A program made the translations under genes and the position numbers. A stretch of 64,000 nucleotides of DNA from Eucalyptus grandis. Lineage: Eukaryota > Streptophyta > Magnoliopsida > Myrtales > Myrtaceae. Location of the stretch: contig NC_052621.1 of NCBI RefSeq assembly GCF_016545825.1, positions 2,566,199 through 2,630,198 on the forward strand, in the 5' to 3' direction. The notes under the pieces were generated by a model. It saw nothing but the letters and a program-made list of their open reading frames with translations. It was not told where the DNA came from and made no database searches. Shown here piece after piece: positions 1 to 13,237 of this stretch. Numbering within the stretch: the stretch's first letter is position 1; each line of letters starts with the position of its first letter.

Positions 1-2423
1 TATACAACTTGATACATAAAATTTTACCTTTTTCAATATGGTCAGTTTCGACTAATGTATAATATGATCCATGAACATATTTAATATAATCAAAACATTA
101 AAAAAGTAGTCACTTCATTAATTCAAAATTGGGATTACATCAAATATTTTCATACAATCGAGAGATTATATTGAATGTATACCAAATTTTCAAGGACTCT
201 ATTGAATAAATTAACAGTTTAGGAGATCGAATTACATATTGAGTTAAAATTCAATCATTATTTCTGTCATTTTACTTTAATTTATTTTTTTTTAAATTTC
301 ACTTACCCTATTTATCTTCTTGACAAAATTGGATAAGGGCGAATTTGTTTCCTTGAATTTTTTTTCATAAGAAACATTTTAAAGGAAATTAGTTAGTTTT
401 TCATTTGCTCAATTAATTTAAGAAAAAGTAATTTCTTTTTTTGTTAGAGGGAGATATTGTCCTTGGATCTAAACTCATTTGTTTTTCGGGTTGTGAAATA
501 AAATTTTTGCGAATCCATCTATTTTCCATAGTTTCAACCACCAAAAAAAAAAATAATAATAAATTTTCAAAAACAGTTTTCCTTCAAATAAACGGACTAT
601 CAATTTTGTTTTTAATTTGGAATAAGAGAGAAAGACTTTACAATGGATTTATTCTCATTGCCTTGGGGGTGAGCTTCGTATATTTTAGTGGTAGGTTTGT
701 TTTTCTGAATGCATTATATTTAAAATTTACGTAGGAAAATAATATTTTCTTCTCATCATTCGTCATTTTTTCCTCTTTTTTTTTTTTTTTTTTCTTTTGG
801 CTTTAATTATAAGTTTCAGAGACTTTTCGAATGGTTTACTGCATTTCTGTTCTCTTTTGTTTGCTAAATCACAATCTTACTATATAATTAAATTTTTAAG
901 AGAGAGTGAGAGAGAGAGAGAGAGAGAATTAGGTGGAAGGAGTCATGAGTGAAGAGAAGGATGCGCCGTGGATGCGAGGGAATGGGTCGTGAGACCCGGA
1001 AACGAGAATATCTTACGGAGGCCTCCTATTGGACAAGCTCACGCTGGCAAAAAGTAACCCACTCTCTCTCTCTCTGAAAATATCTTTCGAGCCCCATAGA
1101 AAAAACTCCGAGCTTCCCAACAGCCACCCAAGCAAAACGGCACGTCGTTTAACTCCGCCTCCCGGCCAATAAAATTTGTACTCGGAGGTGATTTTTCTGA
1201 CCCAAAAATAGGGGGCCAAAAAGAAGAAATAGGGTCCAATTATTTAAGAGTTTTGGGTGACTATTTTTGATCTCCAAAATAGAAAAAAAGAAAGAAGAAG
1301 AGGAAATTAGGTTGTCGAACATTTTCGACCTAATATAGGTATGCATTACATTGATTAAAGTGTGTAAGGTAGACGTGGGTACCAAGCCAATAAGGCAACG
1401 CTTAAGGGGTTGGCTTCACCTATTTATTGATTAAAGGGTTGGTTTCACCTACTTATTGACCTAGATAATCTTGACTTGTTTAAGTCTTTTGCATAATTAA
1501 TTTTCATTCAAATTATTGACCGTGGAACGGAAGAAGCCAAAGCAATCAACACTATATTTCCATGAATAAATGAGGGCAGTATTTAAAAGTCTACCTAAAC
1601 ATAGAAAAAGTATAATTAGCAATGAATGATGTCATTTTGCAGTCACCTCTTGCGAAAGGCTTGTTGATTTATCTTTTCATAAACAATTGGACCAATGTGT
1701 GATTTCATCTTTCTTTCACTTGAACCTATCTAAATCGCTTTTGATATTCATGACGAGATCCGACGGCCCATACCACAGGTCCATAGCAAGAACATGCTAG
1801 GACAGATCCTCGTCATGATGACGCCTAGAAAAATTGGCGTAGAAATTGAGATTATATAATCTCTCTCTACGGAAACTTTCATTAAATTGGCGAGAAAATG
1901 GAGAGTATATAATTATGTAAATGCCTAGAAAAATAAATGTGACGCAACAGTCTCGTCACTTTCCGAATCCCATTTCCAGCATCGACATGGCATCACCTCC
2001 GGCGTGTCCCCATGTCGAAGATTCGCAACATAAACAGTGCACGACAAAGACAGAAAGGTGCTCGTTGTGCATTCTCTTGTGCGGCTGAGATCGAGCAATT
2101 ATTAAAGTAGCAGGCATCTCATTTAACTGGGTTGAATATGAGTCCTCGAAAAGAATCGAACTTTGTTCTTACAGTAATTCTCCCACTTCACTTTATGGGG
2201 AGATCTCAAAAAAAAATAAAGAGGTGCCGGTAAAGGTGTATCGACAACATTTATTTGCTCGTTTCCTATATAAAATTCAATCTGTCGATCCGGGACTGAT
2301 AATCCTCCATGTGAATGGAGAGATTCTAAACCCAGAGAGAAAGAATATGAATTAGGCGAAGGTCATAAACTAATGCTCAGGGAAGGGTAGAAGGAACTAT
2401 CATTGCGCTGAGTAATTATGTTT
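1..2423. repeat. Duplicated AT-rich block, copy A (non-coding part)
   Basis: This stretch matches 20305-22753 and, in two pieces, 30965-32790 and 36241-37667. Position 1 corresponds to 20305, which lies about 255 bases upstream of the ELF4 start codon in copy B. The block therefore looks like the upstream region of a third ELF4 copy just outside the left edge; this is inference. It contains a GA microsatellite near 901-928 and one evening element. I see no gene in it. Compared with copies B and C it has many one- or two-base insertions and deletions. Confidence 0.75.
1077..1085 (+). promoter_or_regulatory. Evening element (AAAATATCT), copy A
   Basis: An exact AAAATATCT lies just after a CT run. 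It is the counterpart of the elements at 21396 and 32049. In Arabidopsis this motif is bound by the clock factors CCA1/LHY/RVE and gives evening-phased expression. It would serve an ELF4 copy lying left of the window, which cannot be seen. Confidence 0.4.
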
Positions 2424-3970
2424 TCACCATGGCAAAAGCTTTTCTAAGATGTAAAAGCCACAGGGCCAACTGCATTGCGAGAAGACGAGCTTCCACCGAA
2501 ATTTCCTCCAACCAGACGTGCTCAACCGGCGTACGAGAGATCTTGTTTCGTACTTCTTGCCTCAAGAACTGCTTTTGAAGATATCTTCCCAAATGATAAG
2601 AAATGTTCCAGTGAAGATCCTCACTGTTAAAAGGCACGACTAGCAGGAGGACGTGCAATTAGGTGTAACTTTATAATTTACACATTAAATAATTCTCCAA
2701 TATAATATATAAACTGCAAAATACAAAGACAAGATGGTCCACAAACAGGTAACACAAGTGTCCTTGTACTCCTGCAGCTGGTAAAATTTTTCAGATATCT
2801 TGCTAATAACCCACTTAGGGTTCTAAATGAGCTTCCAAAACTGGAGGTACCAATATCCTAGCCAAAGCTACCAGCTGTTTATCAGAGTGTTGTATGGTCC
2901 TTATTATTCTTATCAGCAGAAAGGACCTTAATAGCCGATTCAGCATAGCAGAGAGTAGACCGAATTTATGCCAAAATCAGAGAGAATATCAAATACCTAA
3001 TTCGGGATTTTAATGACCTTACTTACAATCAAGGTCAAGTAGTCCCATCTTATGACAAAAGACATTATATGAAGCTAGTAATTTAGGATATAATCAGAGA
3101 GAACATCAAATACTCTAATTTGGGATCTTAATATCCACTCGTCAACCAAAACACATTATAAGAAGCTAGTAATTTATATAATTTAGACAGACGAGGGGAA
3201 CAGAGTGGCTTCAATAATTTAGCTTCATCTGGCTCAGTACAAATTCCTGTCTGACAAGTTCTACCACCGTCAACAGAAGACTATACAATGGTAAGAAGGC
3301 AGAAATGCCCAAACGGTAAAACAATAAACCGGATTCTATAAATGCAAATAAAGAGGTAGCCATGCAATACCAGCGCACTGTTTACAGACGGACAGTCATT
3401 TGTCTTCAGCATCAGCAGAATTATTTCAAGCAGTCTTCTCAGAAGTTCTGAGATCTCTGAGAAATACTGAGATGCACATCTGCTAGAAAAGTTAAAGCAG
3501 CTATTACTATCTGATAAAATAATCATGCTGAGAATAAGTAACAAAAGGAAAGTAGACATGATATGAAGAATAAATAGATCTCTACAAGCACAATCAGTGG
3601 TATTTGAGGAAACGATCACCTGTAGATCTGAACGTTCACTATCGTGTGGCTTGTATAACCAAATGGTCAAATAGCTGGATCAACAACTCTATTCCGTGGC
3701 CTCATGGTCAAAATTCCTGCAAATAGCGCACAAAGGTCCTCCCCCTCCCAGCTTCACACTATTTTCTCAAATTGTTTTTAGCATCAAAAACCAGCCTATG
3801 TTATCAAAAATGTGAAATCATCATGAAAAAATGTTATCTTGTCTATATCGCATTGGCAAGTAATGAGGTAATATACCTTCCAAAGAGCAGCATAGTTAAA
3901 GTCCTAGTAGACACGCTCGTCCTTATAGAGGCCAAGGATCTAGAAGTACCAACTGTGGTTTTTTGTTAGC
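2424..3970 (-). pseudogene. ABC1-type kinase 3'-end fragment, copy A
   Basis: This minus-strand segment holds the counterparts of the last four exons (9-12) of the intact ABC1K gene at 37668-43824. Exon 12 is recognisable at about 2424-2640 (residues such as [20 protein letters not shown]), exon 11 near 3375-3490, exon 10 near 3610-3770 and exon 9 near 3880-3970. Numerous one- and two-base indels break all frames. The catalytic part of the gene is absent and the N gap cuts the block downstream. It is either a decayed duplicate or a low-accuracy duplicate contig of copy B. Confidence 0.75.
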
Positions 3971-4657
3971 TAAAGGATTGTAGAAAGAACAGATAAGAAT
4001 GTCAATAGCTCGACAAAAGAATGCAGATCATATGAGACCTAATGCTTTCATATGTGAACCTGTGTAAAACTTGTGATTTGATTTGTGAACTTCCAAGAGA
4101 TGGATTGTCATCAATTTATCCTACAGCTATTTAAGTGAGTCATAGAGTCTCCTTTGTTCTTCTCCAATCTCCTCATGAAAGTAAACAAGGGGAACGACTT
4201 TGAACAGAGAAAGAATCTCAGATACAAGATAGTACATAAACGAAAATTTTGAGATTCTTATGGAAATTAACTCGTTCTGTATTTAGCTGCTCGTGACAAA
4301 ATAATGGCAACGTTAAGAACCATCTCATCAAGGAACATGGCCAGGTGGATGTTAGAGATACATTGCCAGATTTTCCTGTTGTTTATGATAACAAGGAAAC
4401 GATATTGCATTTGTGCAAAGGAAACGGTCTTTCCATTAAACTCAGAAAGGTCCTCCAATTCTTTTCTTGAACTACAAAAGGTATATCATACTACCAAACT
4501 TTCGCAAGGAAAAAGCTCATGCTTCTTATGAATAACTCAAAGTCTGATGTGATCCGGGATGAGAAATTTAGCACAATCTTATGTGAGTATGCCAACGACA
4601 TTATTGGCTAGACTCAAAAGCACATTGCCACTGTTAATTATTTATTAAATACAACGC

Positions 4658-4981
4658 TCAGAACTCAACAGGGTTGGGCGGCTTCTTCAGGGGTAACGGG
4701 GTCTGGAACTGCAGGTGTACTTGGTGTCTTCTGCAGTTGTCGACCTGGGGTGAGAGGGAGGCTTCACTTCACGGTATTGAGCAGGGTTAGGCGGCACGCA
4801 CTGAGAGGAGGATGACAACTGCATTGTGTGAGGGTCAGAAATCTCCTGTGTCGGAAGGAGAAAATTTAGTCAAATGAAACGAGAGAGAGAGAGAGCAAAG
4901 GGAGTGACTCATACCTGCTGTAACGGATGGAGCACAAGAGGCTCGCCATGATGAAGATGTCACAAAGTAATACCTCCCCAT
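4658..4981 (-). pseudogene. Small secreted Cys/Pro-rich peptide gene, copy 1 (broken)
   Basis: It is homologous to the intact gene at 25036-25372, with exon 1 at 4915-4981 and exon 2 at 4658-4845 on the minus strand. Start codon, splice sites and stop are all present. Exon 1 has lost two bases within the signal-peptide region, and exon 2 has several more indels, so no full frame survives. The defects resemble those in the rest of block A, so sequence error cannot be excluded. Confidence 0.7.
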
Positions 4982-5361
4982 GATTATCAAATGTAAGGAA
5001 TTACAATGTGTTTGTTGTGGGTAATTGAGAGCGACGATTTTGCTGTTTTAAATAGAGGATTTCAACGCCTATGTACTTCTATTCTTCGGGTAATGTACTA
5101 ATTAAATGAGACAAACTCATCGCCTCATATTTAATGAAGTATTTTTGCACATTAAAGAATTATCGATGAGGTTAGAGATAACACGGATTTAGAGTGACAT
5201 AAGTAGCCAAGCATCAATGAATGGAGTACGTCAATCCCAGCTGCACTTATTAAAAGAGGTTTAGAGAATATTCTCTAAATGAGGATCACAAAACCTACAT
5301 ATTTACATAGATTTTACGTGTGATGAGCAAAAAAGAAAGATATTGCATGTATGTAGTCATA

Positions 5362-5461
5362 NNNNNNNNNNNNNNNNNNNNNNNNNNNNNNNNNNNNNNN
5401 NNNNNNNNNNNNNNNNNNNNNNNNNNNNNNNNNNNNNNNNNNNNNNNNNNNNNNNNNNNNN
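5362..5461. other. Assembly gap of 100 N
   Basis: Exactly 100 undetermined bases, the conventional filler for a gap of unknown size. The left flank stops at the point equal to 25757 in copy B. The right flank begins about 18 bases past the predicted phospholipase C stop codon. The order and distance of the two sides are therefore not established. Confidence 0.98.
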
Positions 5462-5478
5462 TTTTTCTGCTAATCTGA

Positions 5479-8400
5479 TCATACAAAATTGAAATCGCAT
5501 CAGAAGCTTCACGGATTTGTACTTCTCTCCCTTCTTATCGTACAACGGATCGCGGAATCGGTCTTTAGCTCCGATATGGGAAGACATCTGCCCGCCGAAA
5601 TCGTCCTTTCGACCTGTCGTATTCTCTTACGACAATCCGGAAGCAAGGCCAGCTCAGGTACGCACAGCGGAATTCGAACTCTTCGTCCCAAATAGGAAAC
5701 CAGTTGTCTTCGATGATCCTCGTCTTCTTCTTGGCATTATCGGCTGGCACTCAACGATGTGCACCTGAAAATGGAAAGAAATCAGTGGCTTAGGATCAAT
5801 CAAGGACAGATTTGAAGGTTCATTTTGGTTCAGTTTTTCTTTCATGTAACTGTTCAGAAATCTGTAAAAGATTAAGTTCAATCCTGAATTTTTTATCAGT
5901 CTGAACTCGAACATAAGTTACCAAAGGAAGCCGAAAACTGTTTGGCTTCAACTACCCTAACGTTAGGAATTTTTTATCTGATCACAGCAAACTTCTTTTC
6001 TAACCTTTGTGTAGAAGTCTGGAGGGCGGAAAAAGTGTCGAAGTGCGTTGGGCTAAATTCCAAGTTCCATCCGTCCCCCATATACCTTGACCTGATTTTC
6101 CAAACACGGTTTCAAGTGAATTCAACAGTATAAGACCAAAATAACTAGAGTATATTAGGATGTGTCGAGAACCTTCAACGTCTTCTTTTTACAATGTGCT
6201 CTCTTTTCGGATCGTGTACTTCCTTGTTAGGACCCTGCCGCATCAAAAACCTGTGCTTTTCACGTAACCACACACTCCATTGGCTCTGGAACATTCGTGC
6301 ATCTTCCAGAGCGATTTCCCGTGTCCTGCCATAGCTCAAGTATATCAAGCAGCACTTACAGAAGAATCTGCTTGGAGAGGAGAGATATTCAGATTCGGAC
6401 TATGTCAGATAAAAATTGTTTCTCAACATTTCCGAGTATTTGCAACTGGCGAAAGCACCTGAATCAAAAAGAAAAATAGAGAATAGAACTACAGTGTACT
6501 TCATAATGGATACCAACAATCTAAGAGAAGTCCTTTTACTACATAGATTGATATTTGCATAAACAATCTTCATCAGACCACATCAAGCATGACTACTATT
6601 TTACATCACCCATACATACAGAACTGACCCGGACATAGTAATACCAGATATGTACTGTGCTCGTATCACTTGGATGTGTTGTGGCACTAATTCACGCTCT
6701 CGAGTTCCATAGAACAATAATTCCAATCTCAAAAGCAGAAGAGAAGGACGAACAAAAATGTCCGGTTGTAGAGCTCAATCTAGAAATTCTGATTCATGCC
6801 ATCCTCAATTTGTGGAAATGGAAAGGAAAGCGAATGAACCTGCATATTAAATGCGACCATTTGAGCACCGTGCATCCAACCGACATGGGGATTGTAATTT
6901 GAGGAAGTGACTCTTGTTCCTTTGGGATACACTCTTAAAATGTTCCTTTTGAGTAAACCTGACATGAACAACAGCAAGCAAAGGACAAGCTATAAACAAG
7001 AGCGAAAACTAAGAGCAATCAAACAACTTGCAAATCAACGATATGGTTTCTTTTTTGACAAGTACCTCACCAAATCAGTGCCATGAGATGAAGTAGCTTT
7101 CTCAAGTTCCTGTTCGCTCAAACTTAGACGCCTTCTTTATCTTCTGAAACTCTTAACGCCTCCTTCAAGCTACCCTTTGGTTTCCCTGCGTGTATTGTGA
7201 TTAGGCGTCTGTATTCATGTCTCTGGCTGGCATTTGTGTCTTCACAATCTTGATCGCTCCCACTCTGTGATGTATTTCAATCTCTCTAAGGGAAAAACGA
7301 AAAAATCTCAAATTTAAGAAAATGATAAATCGCGAAGCCATGTCGTACCCTAGAATCGCAATCAAACTCAGATGCAGAGTCAGGTTTCCCTTTCCCCCAG
7401 CCGTCTTCAGATGAATGTGTACCAGTCGGTGAAGATGAAGACTTATCCTTTGAGCTTTTAGATTCAAGAAACTCTTTCGGCGGTTTGGTCGAAATGATGA
7501 TCCGGTTCTTAAGTGTGACTCTGGTGAAGGGAATTCTGCTAAGCATTCTTCTGTCGAAGTACAATGTATCCCCGAATATTTCAGTGGCCATCTGCATCAG
7601 AAAACTATCTGAGGCCATAAATGGATGGAAAACAACAGAAATGAATGCTAAAATTTTCAACTATGGAAAGAAAGGAAATGATATACAACCTCCGCAACTT
7701 TCGCCTGGAGTTCTGGTGTAAGATGGTCTTAAAGTGATTATAACCGGGTACGGTGATTTAACGAAGGCATACTCTTTTATGGACTTCAAACACTTGACAA
7801 GGCGTGGCCAAGGGACTCGTTAGTGTCCTACAATCCGATATGAAAAGATTTAGAATATCATTATATGACCTTAATTAGCTCAAACCAATGCAAAGCCATT
7901 GATTTATTGGAGAAGTTCGTAGTCATGAACTAAAAACTCAGTTAATCTGGACAAGCTCAACATTCTGACACTATAACTTCAACAGGAGTGAGGACTAGGC
8001 TGCATCAAGAATAGGAAACAGAAGGGCGAAGTTTTTGCACCTCCGTGAAGAATAAGGATGTCATCTTTGTCGGGGTTGGGCCACATGTCGAGTTCAATCA
8101 CTTCTCACACCTCTGCAAGCTCGTATAATAGGGGCGTCGCTGCGAGTCACTGCTCATGGTTCCCGGTGAGGTAGGAATGTGCCTGTGTATATGAAATAAT
8201 CTGACAAGGGCGCAGTCATATCATGGTGCACCTGCCATTCGAGATATCACCCTCGTCAATGACTAAATTGCAGGCTAGATACAAAGTTCAAAAGATTCAT
8301 TGCAGATCGTACTCAGCTTCGAATGTCAAGCTCCTCATCAATATACAATATGCATTGCATGTCGTGACTAGTATTTTGTCCCATGTAGCAATTTGTAAGA

Positions 8401-9340
8401 TTAATTCCCACACCATCACATTGTGATGTAGACTCAGTGGTATCGGATGCCTGTCAAGCGAGACGCGGCGATTATTCTTCCTAATCCACGGCCGATAATG
8501 ACCGCGGTACCCAGCATTTTCTACGTTTCCTACTTTTCATAAGAAGCACCATCGGTCGAAGAAACTGTTCCCACAAGCGAGCTCGTGATCGCAACCGGGC
8601 ACATGTAGATGCAACGTGTTCAAAGGAAAAAGACCCCTTGCAGAAGTGATTTTCTTCGATTCACAGTGCATCGAACTTATGCTAGTGGAAGTAAAGAAAA
8701 GGAAAAGAAACGGTAATGCTAGAAGTGGAATAGGATTCGATAGCTGAAAAGTGTTAAAACGGGGAAAGGAGAGCGTCAGAAGCCATTTCTACTAAACACT
8801 TTGTAAAGTTACGGACTGGAAAGAACAAAAAGTAGTTTGCCACGTCATCATCCTGGTCCGACAGTATCTTTTTCGCCAAATTCCAAGAGATCAAACGTCA
8901 CGGTCCTTTGCGTTTTCTCGTCTATCGAACGGAACAAAGGCATCTGACATTTCAACCATCGAAGAGAGAGAGGGGTTTGACCGCTGACCTGGCACGAGAT
9001 TGGGCCATTGAGATCGTCGCGGAGCAGGTACCGGAAGAAATCGTCGAGCGTGAGGCCCTGCTCGTGGTCGGGGACCAGGTGGAATTTGGTAATGGGAGGA
9101 CCTGCTCCACCACGCGCTCCGCCTCCGACGCGGCGGCGGCGGCGGTGGCGGCGGCGGCGTCGGCGTCGGCGGCGCCCGGCTCCTTGCTGCTCCACCAAGA
9201 ACCGCCGCAGCTGGTCCGCCATTTGGGGCCCGCCGTCGGAGAACCTGAGGAAGGCCTCCTTCACGTCCTGGGGCTCGATCTCGGTGATCTTGAACTTCCG
9301 GTTGAAGTACTTGAACATCGTGTAGTTGTAGCTCCCCCAT
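5479..9340 (-). CDS. Phosphoinositide-specific phospholipase C (frame broken as given)
   Basis: Plant PI-PLC hydrolyses phosphoinositides at the plasma membrane in a Ca2+-dependent reaction. Nine exons can be followed on the minus strand: 8989-9340, 8041-8231, 7690-7827, 7349-7591, about 7066-7299, 6840-6958, 6173-6325, 6005-6091 and 5479-5764. Exon 1 encodes the EF-hand-like N terminus ([23 protein letters not shown]). The X domain includes [16 protein letters not shown] and the Y domain includes [18 protein letters not shown]. The C2 domain includes [17 protein letters not shown]. Architecture and length fit the family. The chosen start is ATG at 9340 because it reads into [12 protein letters not shown] once one extra G is discounted. 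At least six indels interrupt the frame, for example in the Ala-rich linker of exon 1 and in exons 2, 5, 7, 8 and 9. Since residues are conserved on both sides of each break, sequence error or very recent decay is likely. Confidence 0.85.
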
Positions 9341-9426
9341 TCGACGAGTCATCGTCCGTGCCCGTTCTCTCGTTCCCCGATCGATCTTTGCTTCGTTTCT
9401 TTTCCACTTTTTCTTCGCAGCAAAAA

Positions 9427-9430
<4 letters not shown>

Positions 9431-9460
<30 letters not shown>

Positions 9461-9461
9461 G
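9431..9461. repeat. GA microsatellite in the phospholipase C 5' leader region
   Basis: An uninterrupted AG run of about 28 bases lies roughly 95 bases upstream of the phospholipase C start. On the transcribed strand it is a CT run, a common feature of plant 5' leaders. It could also be a binding site for BBR/BPC GAGA-binding proteins. Confidence 0.8.
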
Positions 9462-12400
9462 TTGCAGTTGCAGGGATTGGAGGAAGAAGAAGGAAAACGA
9501 GGTCTACGGTTGAGGAGTTATTGATGCTGAATCGTCGGACTTTCGACGGGTCCGATGTTAGCTGCGATGGTTTCTTACGTTATGTCGACCGGGTTGTAGA
9601 GATTTATAGAATTAATTGATGCGATATAGTACTATTGAGTATTTTTAATATCACCTACGGGTCTAAATTTTTGCAATTTGCCAAGCCAGCCTTCCGACGT
9701 GGAAAGGGAGGTGAGGGGTTGTCCCTACCTTCCGGGGGGATGGGAATAGAGATGCGTAAGTTTGAAGATGGGTTGAGGCTCACGCGCGCAAAGGTTATGG
9801 CACAAGTCTGCTGGTGAGTGTAAGATAGAATAGAAAGTAGACTGACAAAAAAAAATATTTATTTTGTCCTTAATTATACACCGAAACTTTTTCTTTATAT
9901 CATTTAAAACCTATTGACTTTTCTGGCCAAAAAAAGAAAAAGACCTATTAACTTCTGTCGGCCTAATTCTACACTTAACTTTTCTTTGATCTCATTCAAA
10001 ACCTATTAACTTTTCTGACCCAAAAAAGAAAAAAGACCTATTAACTCTCTTTTTTTGTCCTATCATAACTTTACCAAAAACTTTTTGTCTCATAAAAGCT
10101 CTCAATTTTATGTTCAATTCAATCCTATCCTAATTTTTTGTCTCATAAAATATCATGGCTTTAAGTCTGGTTCCAATTTTAACCTTTTTTTTTTTTGTCA
10201 TATAAAAAATCAATACTTTTATTTGAGATACAAATCAAACCTCCATTAACCTCTTGTCCAAAAATCGCCCTAAGTGATCTTATGTGGCATTTCCACATCA
10301 TTACTTTAGTCTCAAATTTCAAATTCAAGAAGATGTATTTTGAGATGAAATTCCATCTCAAGCCAAGCAACAACGTCTTCTGGATCCGAAACCTTGGATA
10401 AAACTAGAGTAATTAGTGGTTGGCTTTCTTCATTTACTCTACTTTCAAGAAGAGTCTTCCTTCCATCTTCCTCGAGGATCTTCAATTTTGCGTTGGTTTT
10501 TAATCTCTTGTGCTCGAGAGTGTTGCATCTCTTACGGTTAAAGAGCTTGCGTTTGAGATCAACTTAATATTGAGGTTTTTCAAGGTATTAGGCCCTATTT
10601 TTCTATTAATTATCAGCTATTTCAAATTTTTCTTTGTTAATAATAATTAATTTTTCTAGTTCTTTTCACTGTGTGTTCTATATAAAAATAAAAAGAATAA
10701 CGTTCTATGATAAATCCAAGGGCACCCCTTTGCATTTTTCGACATGTGTTTATCCGTATATAATATATTTCAGCTGACCTATAAATTACGTATTTTCAAT
10801 TATTTCCTGCTTTTGTATCTTTTTGTGCCTTTTGAAAATATTTTGTCGACGAGTCTGAACATCGTTCTAGTTTGCCGACGTTGAGATTAACTCTTTTGTT
10901 TCTCTTCTTTTTCTTTGCTAGCACGAAAATTCAACGTTTGTCTACGAGGTGCGTTGCGCGTCTTTGTCGTTTTGTACCCGGAATATGCCTCTGCTTTATA
11001 CCTTATTTAAAAATAAAAAAGGTTATAAAGAATGCTGTAAGTAAAAGTAAAAATAAAAGGAGAAGAATAAAAGAAGTCCTTCCTGCTTTATCATTAAATA
11101 AAATAAATATTGGTAAGTAAAAGACTACTCTTTTCTACCTTAAAAAAATAAAATTCACGTGTCTTGATAGAGGAAACCCAATCAAGTACTTATCTGACTT
11201 AAATTGGGGAAATTGATTCTCAGGTGAGCCATTATCGACCTAAAATAGGGAACTGATTCTTTAACTTCCGTTTCCAAAATTTGAGATTATTGGGAATCGG
11301 CTCACTTTCTTTTGTTTTTTGTGTGAAAATGACATTTTTATAATAGGACATAAAGTTGAACCATTTCTTTAGAAAGACATATATTGATCACGTGGTTATA
11401 TCTCATTGGGTGCAAAAGTATATATATATATTTTTAAGAAGTTTCAAAACCAGTTTTATTTAGAAACCAAAATGACTTAAAACCGGTTTCCATAGTATCA
11501 TTTGATTTATAGTAGAATTTTGTATTGCTCTTTCAATAAGATATATCTCACCGACCAAATCAAGTAAATTAGATGTCTAGTTCACCTCGTCATTCTCATT
11601 TATTTTAATGTTCTATCTTTCTTTTTTCTCACACAGCAGTATCGCGTATAAAAAAATTTGATAGGTCAATCAAATACGAAAGTCTCCTCGTGGAGGGCAA
11701 GCAAAATCGAAAATGATTTCATAAGATTAATCATTTATATGCAAGTTCCTTCCTTAATTATCGAGCAAGATCGGCGAGATAGCATTTCACATTAATCAAA
11801 TGCCCCGTTCATGATGATATAAAAACAGGGATCTGAGAACATGGAATCCTATGCACATTTGGACCTTATCAACAAGTCTTGGTCTTTCTTTCTTTTTTAA
11901 ATCCTTTTGATTCCAAAAAGTTTTGGCCATTTGTACTTGTCGGCAACCTTTTTCATTCATTTCAAATTAAATATCCATATAATAATAATTTTTTCAGGTG
12001 AAAACTATAATCGCGCATTATTCCCCTGTCGTTGTATCTAGACAGTAGCTACATGGTGAAATCGAATCTTGTCTCGGATCCGCTGCACGTTGTAATGCGT
12101 AGCCAGCCAAGACAAGATCGAGATGAATTATAGTTTTAAAGTACATTTGGTGGATTTAATATCTAGACCGAGTATGAACGCAAGAATGCTAGCCTTAGAT
12201 TTCTTCCGGGTGTAATTATTTACAATACCCGTTTTCATAGTTGCTTATATCGATAACGTTGAACGAGTTAAAAAAGCAATCGCAACATACCTGTCTTAGT
12301 GGCATGACCTGAATGTTACTATAGAAATTGTGTGTTCACGACAAAATGATTGGTGCAAGCTGTAAATTTCTGCTCGTTTTGAGCAAGCCTGCCACCGTTA

Positions 12401-12610
12401 TCCTCGTTGTGGTGTTGATGGAAGTACAGCTAAGATCATCGTGCTCCATGTTACAGTCAAACCTATTCGACCAAGGTTGTCTACGGTTGAGAAGCGAGTG
12501 GGGGCATTTCGACTTAATGAGCAAGAGTGGCTTGAAAGTCACTGGGGAAAACCGTTGCCAGCTGCTGTACTAGCGACGAGAGTTAATTGTTTTAGCCTCA
12601 GGAAGCATAG
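9462..12610. other. Intergenic region between phospholipase C and cyclophilin genes
   Basis: This region is AT-rich with no supportable gene. Between 9850 and 10250 there are several short diverged repeats of a motif like CCTATTAACTTTT and TTTTGTCTCATAAAA. At 11418-11433 there is a short TA run. A weak coding-like stretch near 12475-12590 is discussed under rejected items. Confidence 0.6.
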
Positions 12611-12613
12611 TTA

Positions 12614-13204
12614 GAGGGTGTTTGGTTTAGTATTTAAAAAACATTTTGGGTCCCAAGGTCTTTCTTTAGCGATTGCGAATGCCATCTGGCAAATTTTTTT
12701 TTACTTTGTTTTGGGGAGATGCAATTATATCTCAAAACTTTCCAAGGTCTTTAGTTCAAGATGAGTCTGGAAATAATTTGAAATTTTGCATCTTCGGGAA
12801 TGCAAATAGGCTTTTTTTCCCCTTTCAACTTTACCTCACTCCTATTCATAACTCGATTTTCAAAATTCCTAAATTTGCCTCGGCCACCAATGAGTGACCG
12901 GTGAGCAACCACCGCCTCTCATGCCAAGAGTAACCACCTTAGGCGAAGCTAGTTAATCATGATGTAGGCTCATTGGTGACAACAGCCTTTGATTTGAGTT
13001 TATTTATAAAAAAAATGAACAAAAAATATTTACAAAGTGTAGTTTTTGCCAAATGGCATTTATATTAAAGTTGCTTTTCCAATATGTTTTCAAAATACAC
13101 TTTATCAAACACTACATTGCATTTTAAAAAACTCTTTTTTCCCAAAGGCTTTTATATTTTCTGAAAATACATTCTGTCAAAACCGAACCGAACCAAACCC
13201 ACCC
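12614..13204. mobile_element. Probable PIF/Harbinger-type MITE (about 590 bp)
   Basis: The left end reads GAGGGTGTTTGGTTT and the right end, reverse-complemented, reads GGGTGGGTTTGGTT. Both are flanked by TTA (12611-12613 and 13205-13207), the usual target duplication of this superfamily. The interior is AT-rich at both ends with a short GC-richer centre and has no transposase. The ends match only imperfectly, so the assignment is tentative. Confidence 0.45.
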
Positions 13205-13237
13205 TTAGTGGAGGCACGAGCAGAACACGACGTGACA

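Noticed and set aside
1013..1219. Minus-strand frames shared by blocks A, B and C (for example 21324-21527)
   Set aside because: The frames differ in length and phase between copies because of indels, as expected for non-coding duplicated DNA.
8908..9513. Long plus-strand open frame of 201 codons with an Ala-rich stretch
   Set aside because: It is antisense to phospholipase C exon 1, whose minus-strand residues match the family. The Ala/Arg runs come from the GC-rich codons of that exon.
12475..12590. Protein-like plus-strand stretch (REKRVGAF-type, then EQEWLESHWGKPLPAA)
   Set aside because: Only about 36 residues, with no start, partner exon or family match. Too little to call a gene remnant.
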